10,612 bases of DNA from CAADGY01 sp900696665 (GCA_035063885.1 JAPSFM010000153.1:1-10612), one strand, 5' to 3'. Numbered from the stretch's first letter, positions 1 to 7,999 are shown. Notes: generated by a model from the sequence alone, not told the origin. Program-made: numbers and translations.

Positions 1-980
1 CCGCTGAAATCGAGCATGTCTCCCGTGGCGAAGTACCGCCATTCGCGGGCGTAAACCGCCTCCCAGCGCCGTATTACGGCTTCCGGCTGTTCCCACGCAA
101 GCTCCATGAGATCCGTCCCCCAGACTACCCGGTCCTGATAGCGAATCATAAAGGACCGCACGTCTTCGCGGGGCTGCATCATGAGGTTAGCCACGCGAGC
201 GGCGGTGTCCACGGCGAAATTGGGATAGTGGTCGAGCCGTTTCGCGATTTCGTGCACGTCGTGCTCCATGCTGCCGAGATGACAGCCGATTACCCGCAAC
301 TTGGGATGCGCGGCCAGCATGCGGTCCCGCGCGGCGATGATGCTCTCGTAGGCCGGCCGGTCTGGATGCAGGAACATATGCCAGTCGGGGTTGTCCTTAT
401 AATAGCCGTAATGCGGATCGGAGGGATTGAGCGGCTGCCAGGAACTCTTCGGCTCCGCGAGATGTGCGAGCAGCGTGCGATTCCGCGCGGCGATCATCTC
501 GAAGACGGGAGCAAAGGCCGGGTCGTCGGGCATCGCGTACCGGCCCGATTTGTGCCTGAGATCCATACCGATGGACTTGTAGATCTTTACCGCGACGGCG
601 CCCCGGTCGAAAGTAGACTGAAGGTGTGCGATCGCCTTCGCGGAAAACCCCGCCTCTTCGAAACCGGCGGGATCGAACGTAGAGGCCCATCCGATTCTGC
701 CCCGACTCTCACCGGCCAATTTCGCAACGGTCGAGGTCTGCGGCTCCAACTTATCGAAGCCGGGAGCGTGCGGATCGATCAGCGTGACATCCACCAGCCG
801 GACGTTCAGCCGTTCGAGCATTCGCAGGAACTCCTCCGGGGGAGGCGCGACGTGTACGTGAGCGTCGATGCGGGGTTGCGGGCCGCCGGCGATGCAGAGC
901 GAAGCGAGGCCCAGGAATAGAAGCAGCACTCTTCCGGTGCGTGCCATGGGAAAAATTCGCGTTTGGGAATCGCCGGCCAT
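1..980 (-). CDS. Secreted amidohydrolase-family protein (amidohydrolase 2 type), C-terminus beyond the window
   Basis: About 326 codons are visible and no stop is reached at the left edge. With the start at 980, a hydrophobic segment (VLLLFLGLASLCIAGG, about residues 18-33) forms a signal peptide, so the enzyme is probably periplasmic. The metal-dependent hydrolase pattern follows in order: DAHVHV (H41, H43), a lysine-containing strand VAVKIYK (about 130-135), AHLAE (H173), GCHLGS (H234) and WGTDL (D290). These match the metal ligands and catalytic Asp of the TIM-barrel amidohydrolase superfamily (Amidohydro_2). The substrate cannot be read from sequence; family members hydrolyse or decarboxylate cyclic and lactone-like compounds. 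The ATG at 980 is preferred because GAGG lies 5 bases upstream and the preceding gene ends 2 bases before it. The ATG at 947 gives a shorter, more classical signal peptide but has no visible ribosome binding site. Last visible gene of the leftward operon. Confidence 0.85.
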   Translation of the reverse strand, partial: MAGDSQTRIFPMARTGRVLLLFLGLASLCIAGGPQPRIDAHVHVAPPPEEFLRMLERLNVRLVDVTLIDPHAPGFDKLEPQTSTVAKLAGESRGRIGWASTFDPAGFEEAGFSAKAIAHLQSTFDRGAVAVKIYKSIGMDLRHKSGRYAMPDDPAFAPVFEMIAARNRTLLAHLAEPKSSWQPLNPSDPHYGYYKDNPDWHMFLHPDRPAYESIIAARDRMLAAHPKLRVIGCHLGSMEHDVHEIAKRLDHYPNFAVDTAARVANLMMQPREDVRSFMIRYQDRVVWGTDLMELAWEQPEAVIRRWEAVYAREWRYFATGDMLDFS

Positions 981-982
981 CT

Positions 983-2128
983 CTACCTCGGAAATCTCGC
1001 CTCACGTGACGGCATTGCCGGGAACGGGGTGTGCGGCTCGCTCTGATACCAGTAAGCGACCGAGGAAAGATCGTCGGTCAGCGGCTGAAACTTGCCGTTC
1101 GGCCACCATCCGAGCGTTTGAATGGTCACGCGCAGATCCTTCTTGAACCGGATGGGATCCGGCACGTGCCAGCGGTATAGCGCATGCTTCGGGATTTGGC
1201 CCTTCTCTTGGCGGTAGAGCGGATAACCCAGGAACGGCGCCGAAAACGGTGTGTTTCCGAAATTCCACGCGCCGCCGAAGTAGTCCTCGGTGCCGGTGGT
1301 GCAGATCGTGGGAAACTTGCCGTCGCCATCGAGGTAGAACTTCACCTCACCCTCGCCCCACCATCCGTTGGAAAGCTGCTCCCACCCAATGAAGGTCCCA
1401 ACATAGTGTCCCCGGCCTTCCACGCCGTCGAGGATGACATGCTCAGGCTTTTCCCTGGTTCCCATGCTTTTGCGCCACGATGCATGGAAATAGGCGGCTT
1501 CCGCCGGCACTTCCTCGAGTGCGTAGTCGACCTGGTAGAAGAACCCGCCGATGTCCTCCGGGCTCTGATTCTCGATGGTGATCCTGGCGCTCTTGCGGAA
1601 GGGCATGGGCCAGTAGGAGTTGAAGCCGCCCGAAGGGTTGACGTTGATCATCAGGGAGTTGACGGGGTAGCGCAGTCCGTGCGCGTTGGCAAAAAAATCT
1701 CCCAGCGGGCTTTCAACGGAAGGGAACTCTTCCCCATCCCAATACATCCGGAGAATGCAGTTTCGGTATGCCTTCTCTGTGACGGTCATCCAGATGCGCT
1801 GGATCACGCCCGGACCTTGAATGTCGGCGAGAGCAACGGTTTGCCGCCGCTGCAGGTCGATGAAGGGCCTGACCTTCCAACCGACGCCAAGCGCCGTGGC
1901 CGGACTGGGCGCAATAGGCGTCGCCCTGGCGCCGCCGCCGCGTTCTCCTGTCGGGTTCTCAGCAGAAATCGAGCGGGTTTCCGAGTTGCGCAGCAGTGAC
2001 AAGCCGGAGAAAATTCCCGAGGACCCCGAGGCTGGGGTCAGAGACTGTCCACGAAGCTGCCCCGGCGCTTCGAACCAGATTACCGCGCCGGCGCATAAGC
2101 ACAGGCGAACGAGTATGGAATTTGTCAT
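983..2128 (-). CDS. DUF2961 protein, putative GH172-type glycosidase, exported
   Basis: The 381-residue product is close to the usual DUF2961 (PF11175) length. A hydrophobic N-terminus (about residues 4-20) suggests export. Recognisable family blocks in order: ADIQGPGVIQRIWMTV (101-116), YWDGEEFPSVESPLGDFF (129-146), GWWGEGEVKFYLDGDG (255-270) and TGTEDYFGGAWNF (278-290), then WHVPDPIRF (320-328). DUF2961 is the domain of glycoside hydrolase family GH172. Its characterised members include a difructose dianhydride I synthase/hydrolase acting on alpha-D-fructofuranosides and D-arabinofuranosidases acting on mycobacterial arabinan. Conserved glutamates here (E259/E261 and E281) lie in the two blocks expected to carry the catalytic carboxylates. 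I infer a furanosidase in the periplasm or at the surface; the sugar is unknown. The ATG at 2128 is chosen for its strong ribosome site and export signal; a longer open frame to 2329 would overlap the upstream gene and add an implausible N-terminus. Confidence 0.88.
   Translation of the reverse strand: MTNSILVRLCLCAGAVIWFEAPGQLRGQSLTPASGSSGIFSGLSLLRNSETRSISAENPTGERGGGARATPIAPSPATALGVGWKVRPFIDLQRRQTVALADIQGPGVIQRIWMTVTEKAYRNCILRMYWDGEEFPSVESPLGDFFANAHGLRYPVNSLMINVNPSGGFNSYWPMPFRKSARITIENQSPEDIGGFFYQVDYALEEVPAEAAYFHASWRKSMGTREKPEHVILDGVEGRGHYVGTFIGWEQLSNGWWGEGEVKFYLDGDGKFPTICTTGTEDYFGGAWNFGNTPFSAPFLGYPLYRQEKGQIPKHALYRWHVPDPIRFKKDLRVTIQTLGWWPNGKFQPLTDDLSSVAYWYQSEPHTPFPAMPSREARFPR
986..989 (-). 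promoter_or_regulatory. Ribosome binding site deciding the amidohydrolase start
   Basis: Read leftward, GAGG is followed by five bases (TAGAG) and then ATG at 980. The motif lies in the last codons of the upstream DUF2961 gene, whose TAG stop is part of the spacer. This suggests translational coupling and favours ATG 980 over ATG 947, which has no purine-rich motif before it. Confidence 0.6.
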
Positions 2129-2136
2129 AAACGGCT

Positions 2137-2142
2137 CTCCTT
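2137..2142 (-). promoter_or_regulatory. Ribosome binding site of the DUF2961 gene
   Basis: AAGGAG read leftward lies 8 bases before the ATG at 2128 and just after the TGA stop (2145-2147) of the ADP-ribosylglycohydrolase gene. It fixes the start within a 16-base intergenic gap and rules out the longer open frame that begins inside the upstream gene. Confidence 0.7.
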
Positions 2143-2144
2143 CA

Positions 2145-4139
2145 TCAGCGTGCCGGCGCGCCTCCCGGCAGCGGACTGTAAACGCCCAACTCGGATATGG
2201 ATGTGAACAGCGGCTGGTTCTTGCCGGCAGATCCGACAGGGCCGGAAATGCGGATTGCCCGGGTCTCAATGGGAGCAAAGGATAACAGGTACTCGGCGAA
2301 ATGGGTCTTCGCAACGGGGTCGTTGCCATCGGAGAACGGCGGGTTGCACTGAAAATCTTTCACGGGAACCCAGGCTCCGTTCGCATCCTGGTACTCGATA
2401 TTCAGCGCGGTGAACCAACCGGACGTCTCCTCGATAAATCCGGTGCTGAAGGCAAGCAATCCGATTATCTGAGGCTGCCGCCATTCGTATCCATAGGCGT
2501 CGGTTCGGGGTGTAAACCCCGCGCCCAAACTAAGGAACGTTGCACCCTCTCCGGTGCGGCGGCCGTCGCGGATAACCTCCGGCGAGCCGGAGAACGTCGT
2601 CGGCGGTGTGTCGATGTTCAGAAGCTTGCGCAGCGAAAGGTCGGCGACCGGGACAGGCGCGAGCACGCGGGCGGCTTTCACGGCAAGGTTAGGGCCGCGG
2701 ACAAGCAGAGTCATGTCCCGCTGAAGCGCTTCGGATCCGGAGCGCGCCTGCACGGTGACGGGGTAGAAGCCCGTATGATCTTCCGTGACGCCGGTGATGG
2801 CTCCGTTCGTCAATGCGAGCCCTTGCGGCAGGCGTCCCTTCACGATCCGCCAGCGGACGTCGCCTTTTCTTGCACCACTGAGGAGTAACTGGTGGTTTAC
2901 CGGCTTGCCCAATTCGATTTCCGGCGGCGGACCGGCGGGAAACTCGAACGGCGGATGAAACTCCGCGTCCGGGTTCACTTCGTAGTATTCTTCGCCGCTC
3001 TCCATGACTTTCCGCCCGTGGTGCGCCAGCACGATTTTCTCGCCTTGAATCGCGAGCCGGCGCGCTATATCCTTCAGGCCGGCGTCCGGCAGTCCTTCCC
3101 GGGTGACATTGGTATACTTGTCGTTCAGCGGGGCGTCCCAGTGGCGGTCCTTGAGCGGATAGAGCAAGGAATCGGGAATCCCGCGCGTTCCATGCACGAT
3201 TCCGAGCAAACCGGCCATGGTGGCAGCCTGATTGTCGGCGTCAAAGCCCAGCGCGCAGGCGATGTCGAGTGTGCGCTGGAAGTCGCCGCCTCCATAGAGA
3301 AGGGCAAGAATCCCGAGGGCGCCGTTCAAATTGGCATTGGTGCCCGTGCGCGTGGATTGCGGTTCCTGAAGGTACAACTTCTGGAGAGACTCCTTCCGGG
3401 CGGCTTTCCAGTCGCCGGGATGTTTTCGATGCAGGGCGATCATGTCGTCCACGGTTTGCACGAACCTCGCGCCGGGCGGGAGAGCCGCCTTTCCCGATTC
3501 AATTAATTTCCGAATGTCCGTCTCGAAAAAAGCGGCGGAATACATCGCACCGTAATGCGCAGCGGGCTGAACGGCCCAATCGTCGCTCATGATCCTGGCG
3601 GCCCATGCCGATTTCGCGGCCGCATACCGCACCATGCCCGGGGCGGTAATCGACCAGATCTCATTCACCAGTTGCGGATCGATCTGGAACCAGTGGGGGT
3701 TCACCTCCTTCTTCCCGGTCCACGGCGGAGTGTAGCCGTACCGCATAGCTCCCACCGCCGCCCGGTTCGCCAGCCACACCTCGCGGCGGACGTGGCGAAG
3801 CCAGAACGCGGCAAGCTGCGCATACGTGGGTTCGACGCCATGCTTCTCCATGGCCATGAGGTACATGTATTCGATATCGGTGTCGTCGTCGGAAAAAGCG
3901 CCATTCAGTTGTTTCAACCTGGCGGCGCCCCAGCCGGTGTAGCCGAGAGGGAAGTTGGAGGGACCGGGCTCGGCGAAGTACTTCTGCTCATGGGCCAGCC
4001 CGTAGATGTTGCCTACGCACTGTCCCAGCCAGGCGGCGTACACTTTGTCGCGATACTCGCGCACGGAAATTCGCGTGCGGGGCGGCGCCGCCCCGCACGC
4101 GAAGACGCAGGTGATCGATAGCGCCAGAACGCATTTCAT
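2145..4139 (-). CDS. Secreted ADP-ribosylglycohydrolase-family protein with Ig-like and discoidin-like modules
   Basis: The 664-residue product starts with a signal peptide (MKCVLALSITCVFACGAAP). A cysteine at residue 15 makes a lipoprotein possible, but the -2 Phe is a poor lipobox. Residues about 26-375 match the ADP-ribosylglycohydrolase fold (PF03747): AAWLGQCVGNIYG near the start, the acidic metal site SDDDTD (83-88), and GFDADNQAATMAGLLGIVHG (298-317). In the second metal motif the usual DADT is DADN (N303). Known relatives (DraG, ARH) remove ADP-ribose from proteins or other alpha-ribosides with two metal ions. Residues about 405-481 resemble a putative Ig domain (LPQGLALTNGAITGV). Residues about 520-655 resemble a discoidin/galactose-binding-like domain ending FTSISELGVY. 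The appended modules and export argue for an extracellular carbohydrate-type substrate, which is an inference. It lies 30 bases after the receptor gene and 16 bases before the DUF2961 gene. The ribosome site is weak (GAAAG). Confidence 0.9.
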   Translation of the reverse strand: MKCVLALSITCVFACGAAPPRTRISVREYRDKVYAAWLGQCVGNIYGLAHEQKYFAEPGPSNFPLGYTGWGAARLKQLNGAFSDDDTDIEYMYLMAMEKHGVEPTYAQLAAFWLRHVRREVWLANRAAVGAMRYGYTPPWTGKKEVNPHWFQIDPQLVNEIWSITAPGMVRYAAAKSAWAARIMSDDWAVQPAAHYGAMYSAAFFETDIRKLIESGKAALPPGARFVQTVDDMIALHRKHPGDWKAARKESLQKLYLQEPQSTRTGTNANLNGALGILALLYGGGDFQRTLDIACALGFDADNQAATMAGLLGIVHGTRGIPDSLLYPLKDRHWDAPLNDKYTNVTREGLPDAGLKDIARRLAIQGEKIVLAHHGRKVMESGEEYYEVNPDAEFHPPFEFPAGPPPEIELGKPVNHQLLLSGARKGDVRWRIVKGRLPQGLALTNGAITGVTEDHTGFYPVTVQARSGSEALQRDMTLLVRGPNLAVKAARVLAPVPVADLSLRKLLNIDTPPTTFSGSPEVIRDGRRTGEGATFLSLGAGFTPRTDAYGYEWRQPQIIGLLAFSTGFIEETSGWFTALNIEYQDANGAWVPVKDFQCNPPFSDGNDPVAKTHFAEYLLSFAPIETRAIRISGPVGSAGKNQPLFTSISELGVYSPLPGGAPAR
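4070..4103. repeat. Perfect 34-bp GC-rich palindrome inside the start of the ADP-ribosylglycohydrolase gene
   Basis: The left arm TTCGCGTGCGGGGCGGC (4070-4086) is followed without spacer by its exact reverse complement (4087-4103): 17 of 17 pairs match and pairing stops at both flanks. In the leftward gene it covers codons 13 to 24, encoding the end of the signal peptide and the mature N-terminus (FACGAAPPRTR). In RNA it would form a very stable hairpin about 36 bases after the start codon. It might tune early elongation, protect or process the polycistronic mRNA between the receptor and enzyme genes, or be a palindromic repeat element that landed in the signal-peptide region. The palindrome is directly visible; its role is unknown. 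Confidence 0.95.
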
Positions 4140-4169
4140 TCTGTGTTCTTTCGTCCCCGTTCTGTTGTA

Positions 4170-7100
4170 TCACCAATACAGTTTGAGACCGAGCTGAACT
4201 TCTCGCGACGGCGCACATGTGCCGAACACCCGGCCGAAGTTGCCGCTGCCGAGCGTCGTATCCGGCCCGCAGAATTGCGGATGGTTGAGCGCGTTGAACG
4301 ATTCGCCGCGGAACTCCAGCTTCGTCCCCTCGCGCAGCCAGCCCAATTCGAAGGACTTGAGCAGCGAGAGGTTGGCGTTGTTGACTCCGGGCGCGCGGAC
4401 GCTGCCGATAGTGCGCGGCGCGTTGCCGAGCGTGTACGGCGCCGGCTTCACCACCACTTCTGGGTTCGCAAAGTATTGGTCCCGGAAGTTGGCGGCGGAA
4501 GTCTTTTCTAGAGTGCCGCTCAGGTTGGGCCGCTGGGAGCCGTAGGTGGGAAGCGGAGTGCTCTGGTTGAGCGACAGCGATAGCGGGGTTCCGGTGGAGA
4601 ACCTCAGAATGCCGTTCGTCTTCCACCCTCCGAGAATCCCGTTCAGGATGGGATTCCAGGAGGCGCCGATGCCCTTGCCGCGGCCAAACGGAAGCTCGAA
4701 CACATAGCTGATGCCGAGCACGTGCGGGATGTCGTATGCGGAAAGAGACCGTTCCAGGCGGCGGTTGTTCGGATTCTGCAGGCTGGCGCGGATACCTGCC
4801 ATCCAGGAGAGCCCGCCGATGGAGGCGTCGTCGATAGATTTCGAGAACGTGTAGGTGATGAGCGTCTGGAGACCCTGCGAGAATCGCCTCTCCAACTTGA
4901 GTTGCAGGGCATGGTAGGTGGAATTGGCCAGCGGCAGCGGCGTCGACGAGACGCTGGTGTATTGGGGAAAAGGCCGGAGCAGTTGGTATCTCGGCACGGT
5001 CGGGCCGCCGAGAGTGGTGTTTGCGGGAGCGACGCCATACAGCGGATTCGGGACGAGAGTGTTCAGAGCGGTAATCTGAGCGGGGGTGTAGGATTCGATT
5101 TCGGGACCGAGGAAGTTCAGTTGCCCGGCGCCGCCGAAATACAGCTTCGTACCCTTCTTGCCGATGTAGTTTGCCTCCAGCAGAAAGTCGGCCGGAAGCG
5201 CTCGCTGCAATCCAAAGCTCCACGCTTGCTCATAGGGAGTGGCGTTTGCGATTGCCGTCCGCATGGGACCGTTGATGCCTTCTCCAATGAAAGATAGCGT
5301 GCCCAGGCTGGAGCCCAGCGGCAGGTTGGGGCCGGTCCCGGGAAACGGGTCGCTCAGCCGGCAGCACGGTGTCTGGCCGTCCTGCATGTAGTTGGTGAGC
5401 CAGTTTGTGGTGCGGCTGAAGCCGAGCGATCCGCCGCCGCCGGTGCCCGCTGCGCCTCGCTGCGTAATGGCGTAGAAAATCCCGTATCCGCCGCGCACCA
5501 CGGTCTGGTTCGAAAGCTTGTAGGCAAACCCGAACCGGGGCGCCCAGTTGTTGTTGTCCCAACCGTAAGGTGAGCGATCGTTGCTATCGACGAAGCGCAG
5601 AGCGCCTTTGAGACCCGGTAAGCCGGGAATGGTCAGAGGGGATGGAAAATCCGGATCGATGAAACTCTGGCGGTTGAACCGTTCCGTACGCGGCGTCTCG
5701 ATCTCGTAACGGAGGCCAAGATTGAGCGTGAGCCGGTCCGTCACCCGCCAGTTGTCCTGCAGGTAGCCGGCGGTGGAGAAGTTTTGCGTGCTCACAAAGG
5801 CCGGGATCGTATACTGCCCGCTGGGACCGAGACCGATGAGCAGGCTCGCCATGGCATCGCCGCCGCCCCATCCGTAATGCTCCGAGGTCATGATGCGATG
5901 AAAGTAAAATCCGCCCGCCTGCAAGCCCGGCTGGACGAAATTGATGCGGCGCACACGCGCGTCGACGCCGAACTTCAACTCGTGACGTCCTTGAATGCGG
6001 CTGACGGCGCCGACGAGATTATGCGTATCCAACCCCTGGCGCAACAGCGCGTACGGTAGAGAGCCGATGTTGGCTCCCTGCGGGGACACGTAACTGTCGA
6101 TCTGAATACCCGGTGCTGCCTTAAACCCGGACAGATGCATGTAGTCCGGCATGCCAAGCACGGTGATAGGGTCTTCCTCGAAGCTCTGCGCATTGTCCTG
6201 GCTGTCGGTGAACTGGCGGGTGTAGCCGTAGGACACGGTGAGCAGCATGCGGGGACTGATAGTATGCGTGTGGTTGAGGGCGAACAACAGAGCCGTCTCG
6301 ATACCGGGGCCGGTGTAGCTGGGGCTGAACAGATTGTTGTACGCGCTGGCGCCTGTGGCGCGCCCGGACTGGCGGGAGAACTTGAAGCTGGATTGATTCT
6401 TGGAGCTGAACCAGTGGTCGAGTTTGAGATCCATCTGGAACCCTTTTAAGGAGTTGGAGCCGACGCCGTACCAGTTGTTGAAGCGGTTGTAGTTCGGCTG
6501 GCCGACGTTGACGTTCGGCAGCGGGAAATAGCTCATCAGCTTTGCCGCAACGGGATCGATCAGGTTTCCGGGACGCGCCGGCAACTGGTGTGAGGTTCCG
6601 TTGAGGCGGGCGGCGCCGGGACTTTGGTAGGTTGCAAGGTTGTTAAACGGAATGAACCCGGTGCGGACCGGCCCGCCCTCGGCCGGGTTATAGACGCCGG
6701 TGTAAGGGTCCCAGAGTTGACCGTTCGGGTCCTTGCACCGCCCGGAGGAACTGAATCCGGCCGCGCAGATCTCGGCGAAGTCACCCTGGCGCATGGCGGC
6801 GCTCGGGACGCCGGACTGGAAAGTGGTTGCACTCTTATCGAGCAGGCCCTCGAGATTGAAGAAGAAGAAGCTCCTGTCCTTCTTGATAGGGCCGCCCACA
6901 GTGCCGCCGAGCCGGTTATACCGGCGCGCGGCCATATCCTGCCCGTACGTGTTGCTGAACCAGTCGTTCGCCGTTAATGCGTTGTTCCGCAGGAACCAGT
7001 TTGCGGATCCGTGAAACTGGTTGGTGCCTGATCTCGTGACAAGGTTTACCACAGTGGAGGCGCTGAACCCCATCTCTGCGCTGAAGTTGGACTGCTGCAC

Positions 7101-7781
7101 CTTGAATTCCTGTACGGCGTCCACGGAGGGTTGATACAGAGGGATCAGGACGCCGGTGGAGTTCTCGAAATTGGTGGTGCTCACACCATCCATGAGGACG
7201 TCGGTTTGGGCGGTCCGGCTGCCGTCGGAAATGAAATTCGTGGCATGGTAGGCGATGGTGAAGCCGCCGGATGGCTGGGTGATGCCCGGGGCGAGGCCGG
7301 CAAGGTCGAACACCGCCCTGCCCAGCAATGGCAGGTCATTGATATAAGTCCGGTTCAACTCCTGACCGGTGACGGCATCTTCGGTGGCGAGACGGGTCGT
7401 GGAGGCGCTCACGTCGACGGATTGAACGCTGCTGCCGACGGCGAGCGTGAAATCAAGGCTGGCATTCTGATTCACCGTAAGCACAATGCCGCTCCGGGTC
7501 TGCTCGGCGAAGCCGGATGCCTGTACCGAGGCGCTGTATGTGCTCGGCGGTAAAGGCCGGATCAGGTAGCGGCCGGTTGCATCCGTGGTGGCGCGGTAGG
7601 CGACGCCTTTGTCGGAATCCGTGACGGTTACGCTGGCGCCAGGCACCAAGGCGCCGCTCGGGTCCGTCACGACCCCGGTCAATGAGCCAGTGTAGATCTG
7701 GGCCGCCGAAGGTGCGGCCAGGATGATTTGAACGACGACCAGAAGCCGCAGGATGTGGTGGGCGGAATGGCTCGGTTTCAT
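4170..7781 (-). CDS. Oar-like TonB-dependent outer-membrane receptor with carboxypeptidase-regulatory-like domain
   Basis: The 1203-residue product has a signal peptide (hydrophobic 11-24, likely cut after APSAA near residue 27). A carboxypeptidase-regulatory-like beta-sandwich follows at about 29-115, with GVVTDPSGALVPGASVTVTD and TDATGRYLIRPLPPSTY. The plug domain spans about 135-260 (NDLPLLGR, DVLMDGV, VVNLVTRSGTNQFHGSANW). The rest is a large outer-membrane beta-barrel with many aromatic, alternating strands (e.g. GYLQDNWRVTDRLTLNLGLR) and a C-terminal aromatic residue (EVQLGLKLYW). This architecture and length are typical of the Oar-like transporters that are greatly expanded in Acidobacteria. 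It presumably imports or binds an oligomeric substrate using energy from TonB. No clear TonB box was recognised. The start is supported by GAAAGGAG at 7787-7794, 5 bases upstream. It is the first gene of the leftward operon, read from the divergent regulatory region. Confidence 0.95.
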   Translation of the reverse strand: MKPSHSAHHILRLLVVVQIILAAPSAAQIYTGSLTGVVTDPSGALVPGASVTVTDSDKGVAYRATTDATGRYLIRPLPPSTYSASVQASGFAEQTRSGIVLTVNQNASLDFTLAVGSSVQSVDVSASTTRLATEDAVTGQELNRTYINDLPLLGRAVFDLAGLAPGITQPSGGFTIAYHATNFISDGSRTAQTDVLMDGVSTTNFENSTGVLIPLYQPSVDAVQEFKVQQSNFSAEMGFSASTVVNLVTRSGTNQFHGSANWFLRNNALTANDWFSNTYGQDMAARRYNRLGGTVGGPIKKDRSFFFFNLEGLLDKSATTFQSGVPSAAMRQGDFAEICAAGFSSSGRCKDPNGQLWDPYTGVYNPAEGGPVRTGFIPFNNLATYQSPGAARLNGTSHQLPARPGNLIDPVAAKLMSYFPLPNVNVGQPNYNRFNNWYGVGSNSLKGFQMDLKLDHWFSSKNQSSFKFSRQSGRATGASAYNNLFSPSYTGPGIETALLFALNHTHTISPRMLLTVSYGYTRQFTDSQDNAQSFEEDPITVLGMPDYMHLSGFKAAPGIQIDSYVSPQGANIGSLPYALLRQGLDTHNLVGAVSRIQGRHELKFGVDARVRRINFVQPGLQAGGFYFHRIMTSEHYGWGGGDAMASLLIGLGPSGQYTIPAFVSTQNFSTAGYLQDNWRVTDRLTLNLGLRYEIETPRTERFNRQSFIDPDFPSPLTIPGLPGLKGALRFVDSNDRSPYGWDNNNWAPRFGFAYKLSNQTVVRGGYGIFYAITQRGAAGTGGGGSLGFSRTTNWLTNYMQDGQTPCCRLSDPFPGTGPNLPLGSSLGTLSFIGEGINGPMRTAIANATPYEQAWSFGLQRALPADFLLEANYIGKKGTKLYFGGAGQLNFLGPEIESYTPAQITALNTLVPNPLYGVAPANTTLGGPTVPRYQLLRPFPQYTSVSSTPLPLANSTYHALQLKLERRFSQGLQTLITYTFSKSIDDASIGGLSWMAGIRASLQNPNNRRLERSLSAYDIPHVLGISYVFELPFGRGKGIGASWNPILNGILGGWKTNGILRFSTGTPLSLSLNQSTPLPTYGSQRPNLSGTLEKTSAANFRDQYFANPEVVVKPAPYTLGNAPRTIGSVRAPGVNNANLSLLKSFELGWLREGTKLEFRGESFNALNHPQFCGPDTTLGSGNFGRVFGTCAPSREVQLGLKLYW

Positions 7782-7824
7782 TAGAACTCCTTTCGTTTCG
7801 GCGGCACAGTCACACAGTATCTTG

Positions 7825-7840
7825 CGTTACCGATACCGCG
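7825..7840 (-). promoter_or_regulatory. Candidate LacI-family operator, receptor side
   Basis: Read leftward the site is CGCGGTATCGGTAACG. It matches the site at 8020-8035 at 13 of 16 positions, in opposite orientation. The core GGTATCGGTAAC is a partial palindrome around a central CpG, the form usual for LacI-family operators, where hinge-helix leucines insert at the central CpG. It lies immediately after the candidate -10 element of the receptor promoter, where bound repressor would block transcription. Assignment to the regulator encoded at 9496-10584 is inference. Confidence 0.6.
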
Positions 7841-7846
7841 AAGTTA

Positions 7847-7875
7847 ACTCTAACAGAGGATCATGAAGATTGCAA
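7847..7875 (-). promoter_or_regulatory. Candidate sigma-70 promoter of the receptor operon
   Basis: Read leftward: TTGCAA (7875-7870) as -35, a 17-base spacer, and TAGAGT (7852-7847) as -10; each hexamer matches consensus at four of six positions. The predicted start of transcription, near 7840, falls at the edge of the operator candidate. Spacing is good but the hexamers are imperfect, so this is a prediction only. Confidence 0.4.
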
Positions 7876-7915
7876 GACAAAATTTTTCAGCTTTTCTCTA
7901 CCTGGAGCTTAACTA

Positions 7916-7934
7916 TTTGTGTTATCAACACAAA
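7916..7934. promoter_or_regulatory. Perfect inverted repeat, candidate second regulator site
   Basis: TTTGTGTT and AACACAAA flank the three bases ATC: a perfect 8-bp inverted repeat in the AT-rich middle of the intergenic region. Its centre (7925) is about 94 bp from one operator candidate and 103 bp from the other, and upstream of both candidate promoters. That position suits an activator or global regulator site. It resembles TGTG...CACA sites, but the spacing is 7 bases, not the 8 of a standard CRP site. Confidence 0.5.
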
Positions 7935-7999
7935 CAATTGATGAAAACGCCCGAACATGTGTCCACCGAGGAAGGATCCCTGTTGCACCACGGTTCGGT

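Noticed and set aside
1184..1999. Open frame on the plus strand opposite the DUF2961 gene
   Set aside because: Antisense to a gene with clear family motifs; composition is typical of the complementary frame of a high-GC gene and there is no recognisable domain.
2129..2329. N-terminal extension of the DUF2961 frame to an ATG at 2329
   Set aside because: It would overlap the upstream gene by about 185 bases, whereas ATG 2128 has a strong ribosome site and an export signal.
4070..4103. Rho-independent terminator
   Set aside because: The stem is strong but lies inside a coding sequence near its 5' end and has no following U-run on either strand.
3988..5223. Long open frame on the minus strand (411 codons)
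   Set aside because: It runs in another frame across the receptor and ADP-ribosylglycohydrolase genes, is rich in Arg/Ala/Ser/Pro without family motifs, and spans the boundary between two well-supported genes; a GC-rich shadow.
7916..7934. CRP-type binding site
   Set aside because: TGTG and CACA are separated by 7 bases, not 8, and the flanking A/T of the CRP consensus are not at the right positions; retained only as an unspecified inverted repeat.
7916..7934. Transcription terminator
   Set aside because: AT-rich 8-bp stem with 3-base loop, no adjacent T-run, and located between divergent promoters where no transcript is expected to end.
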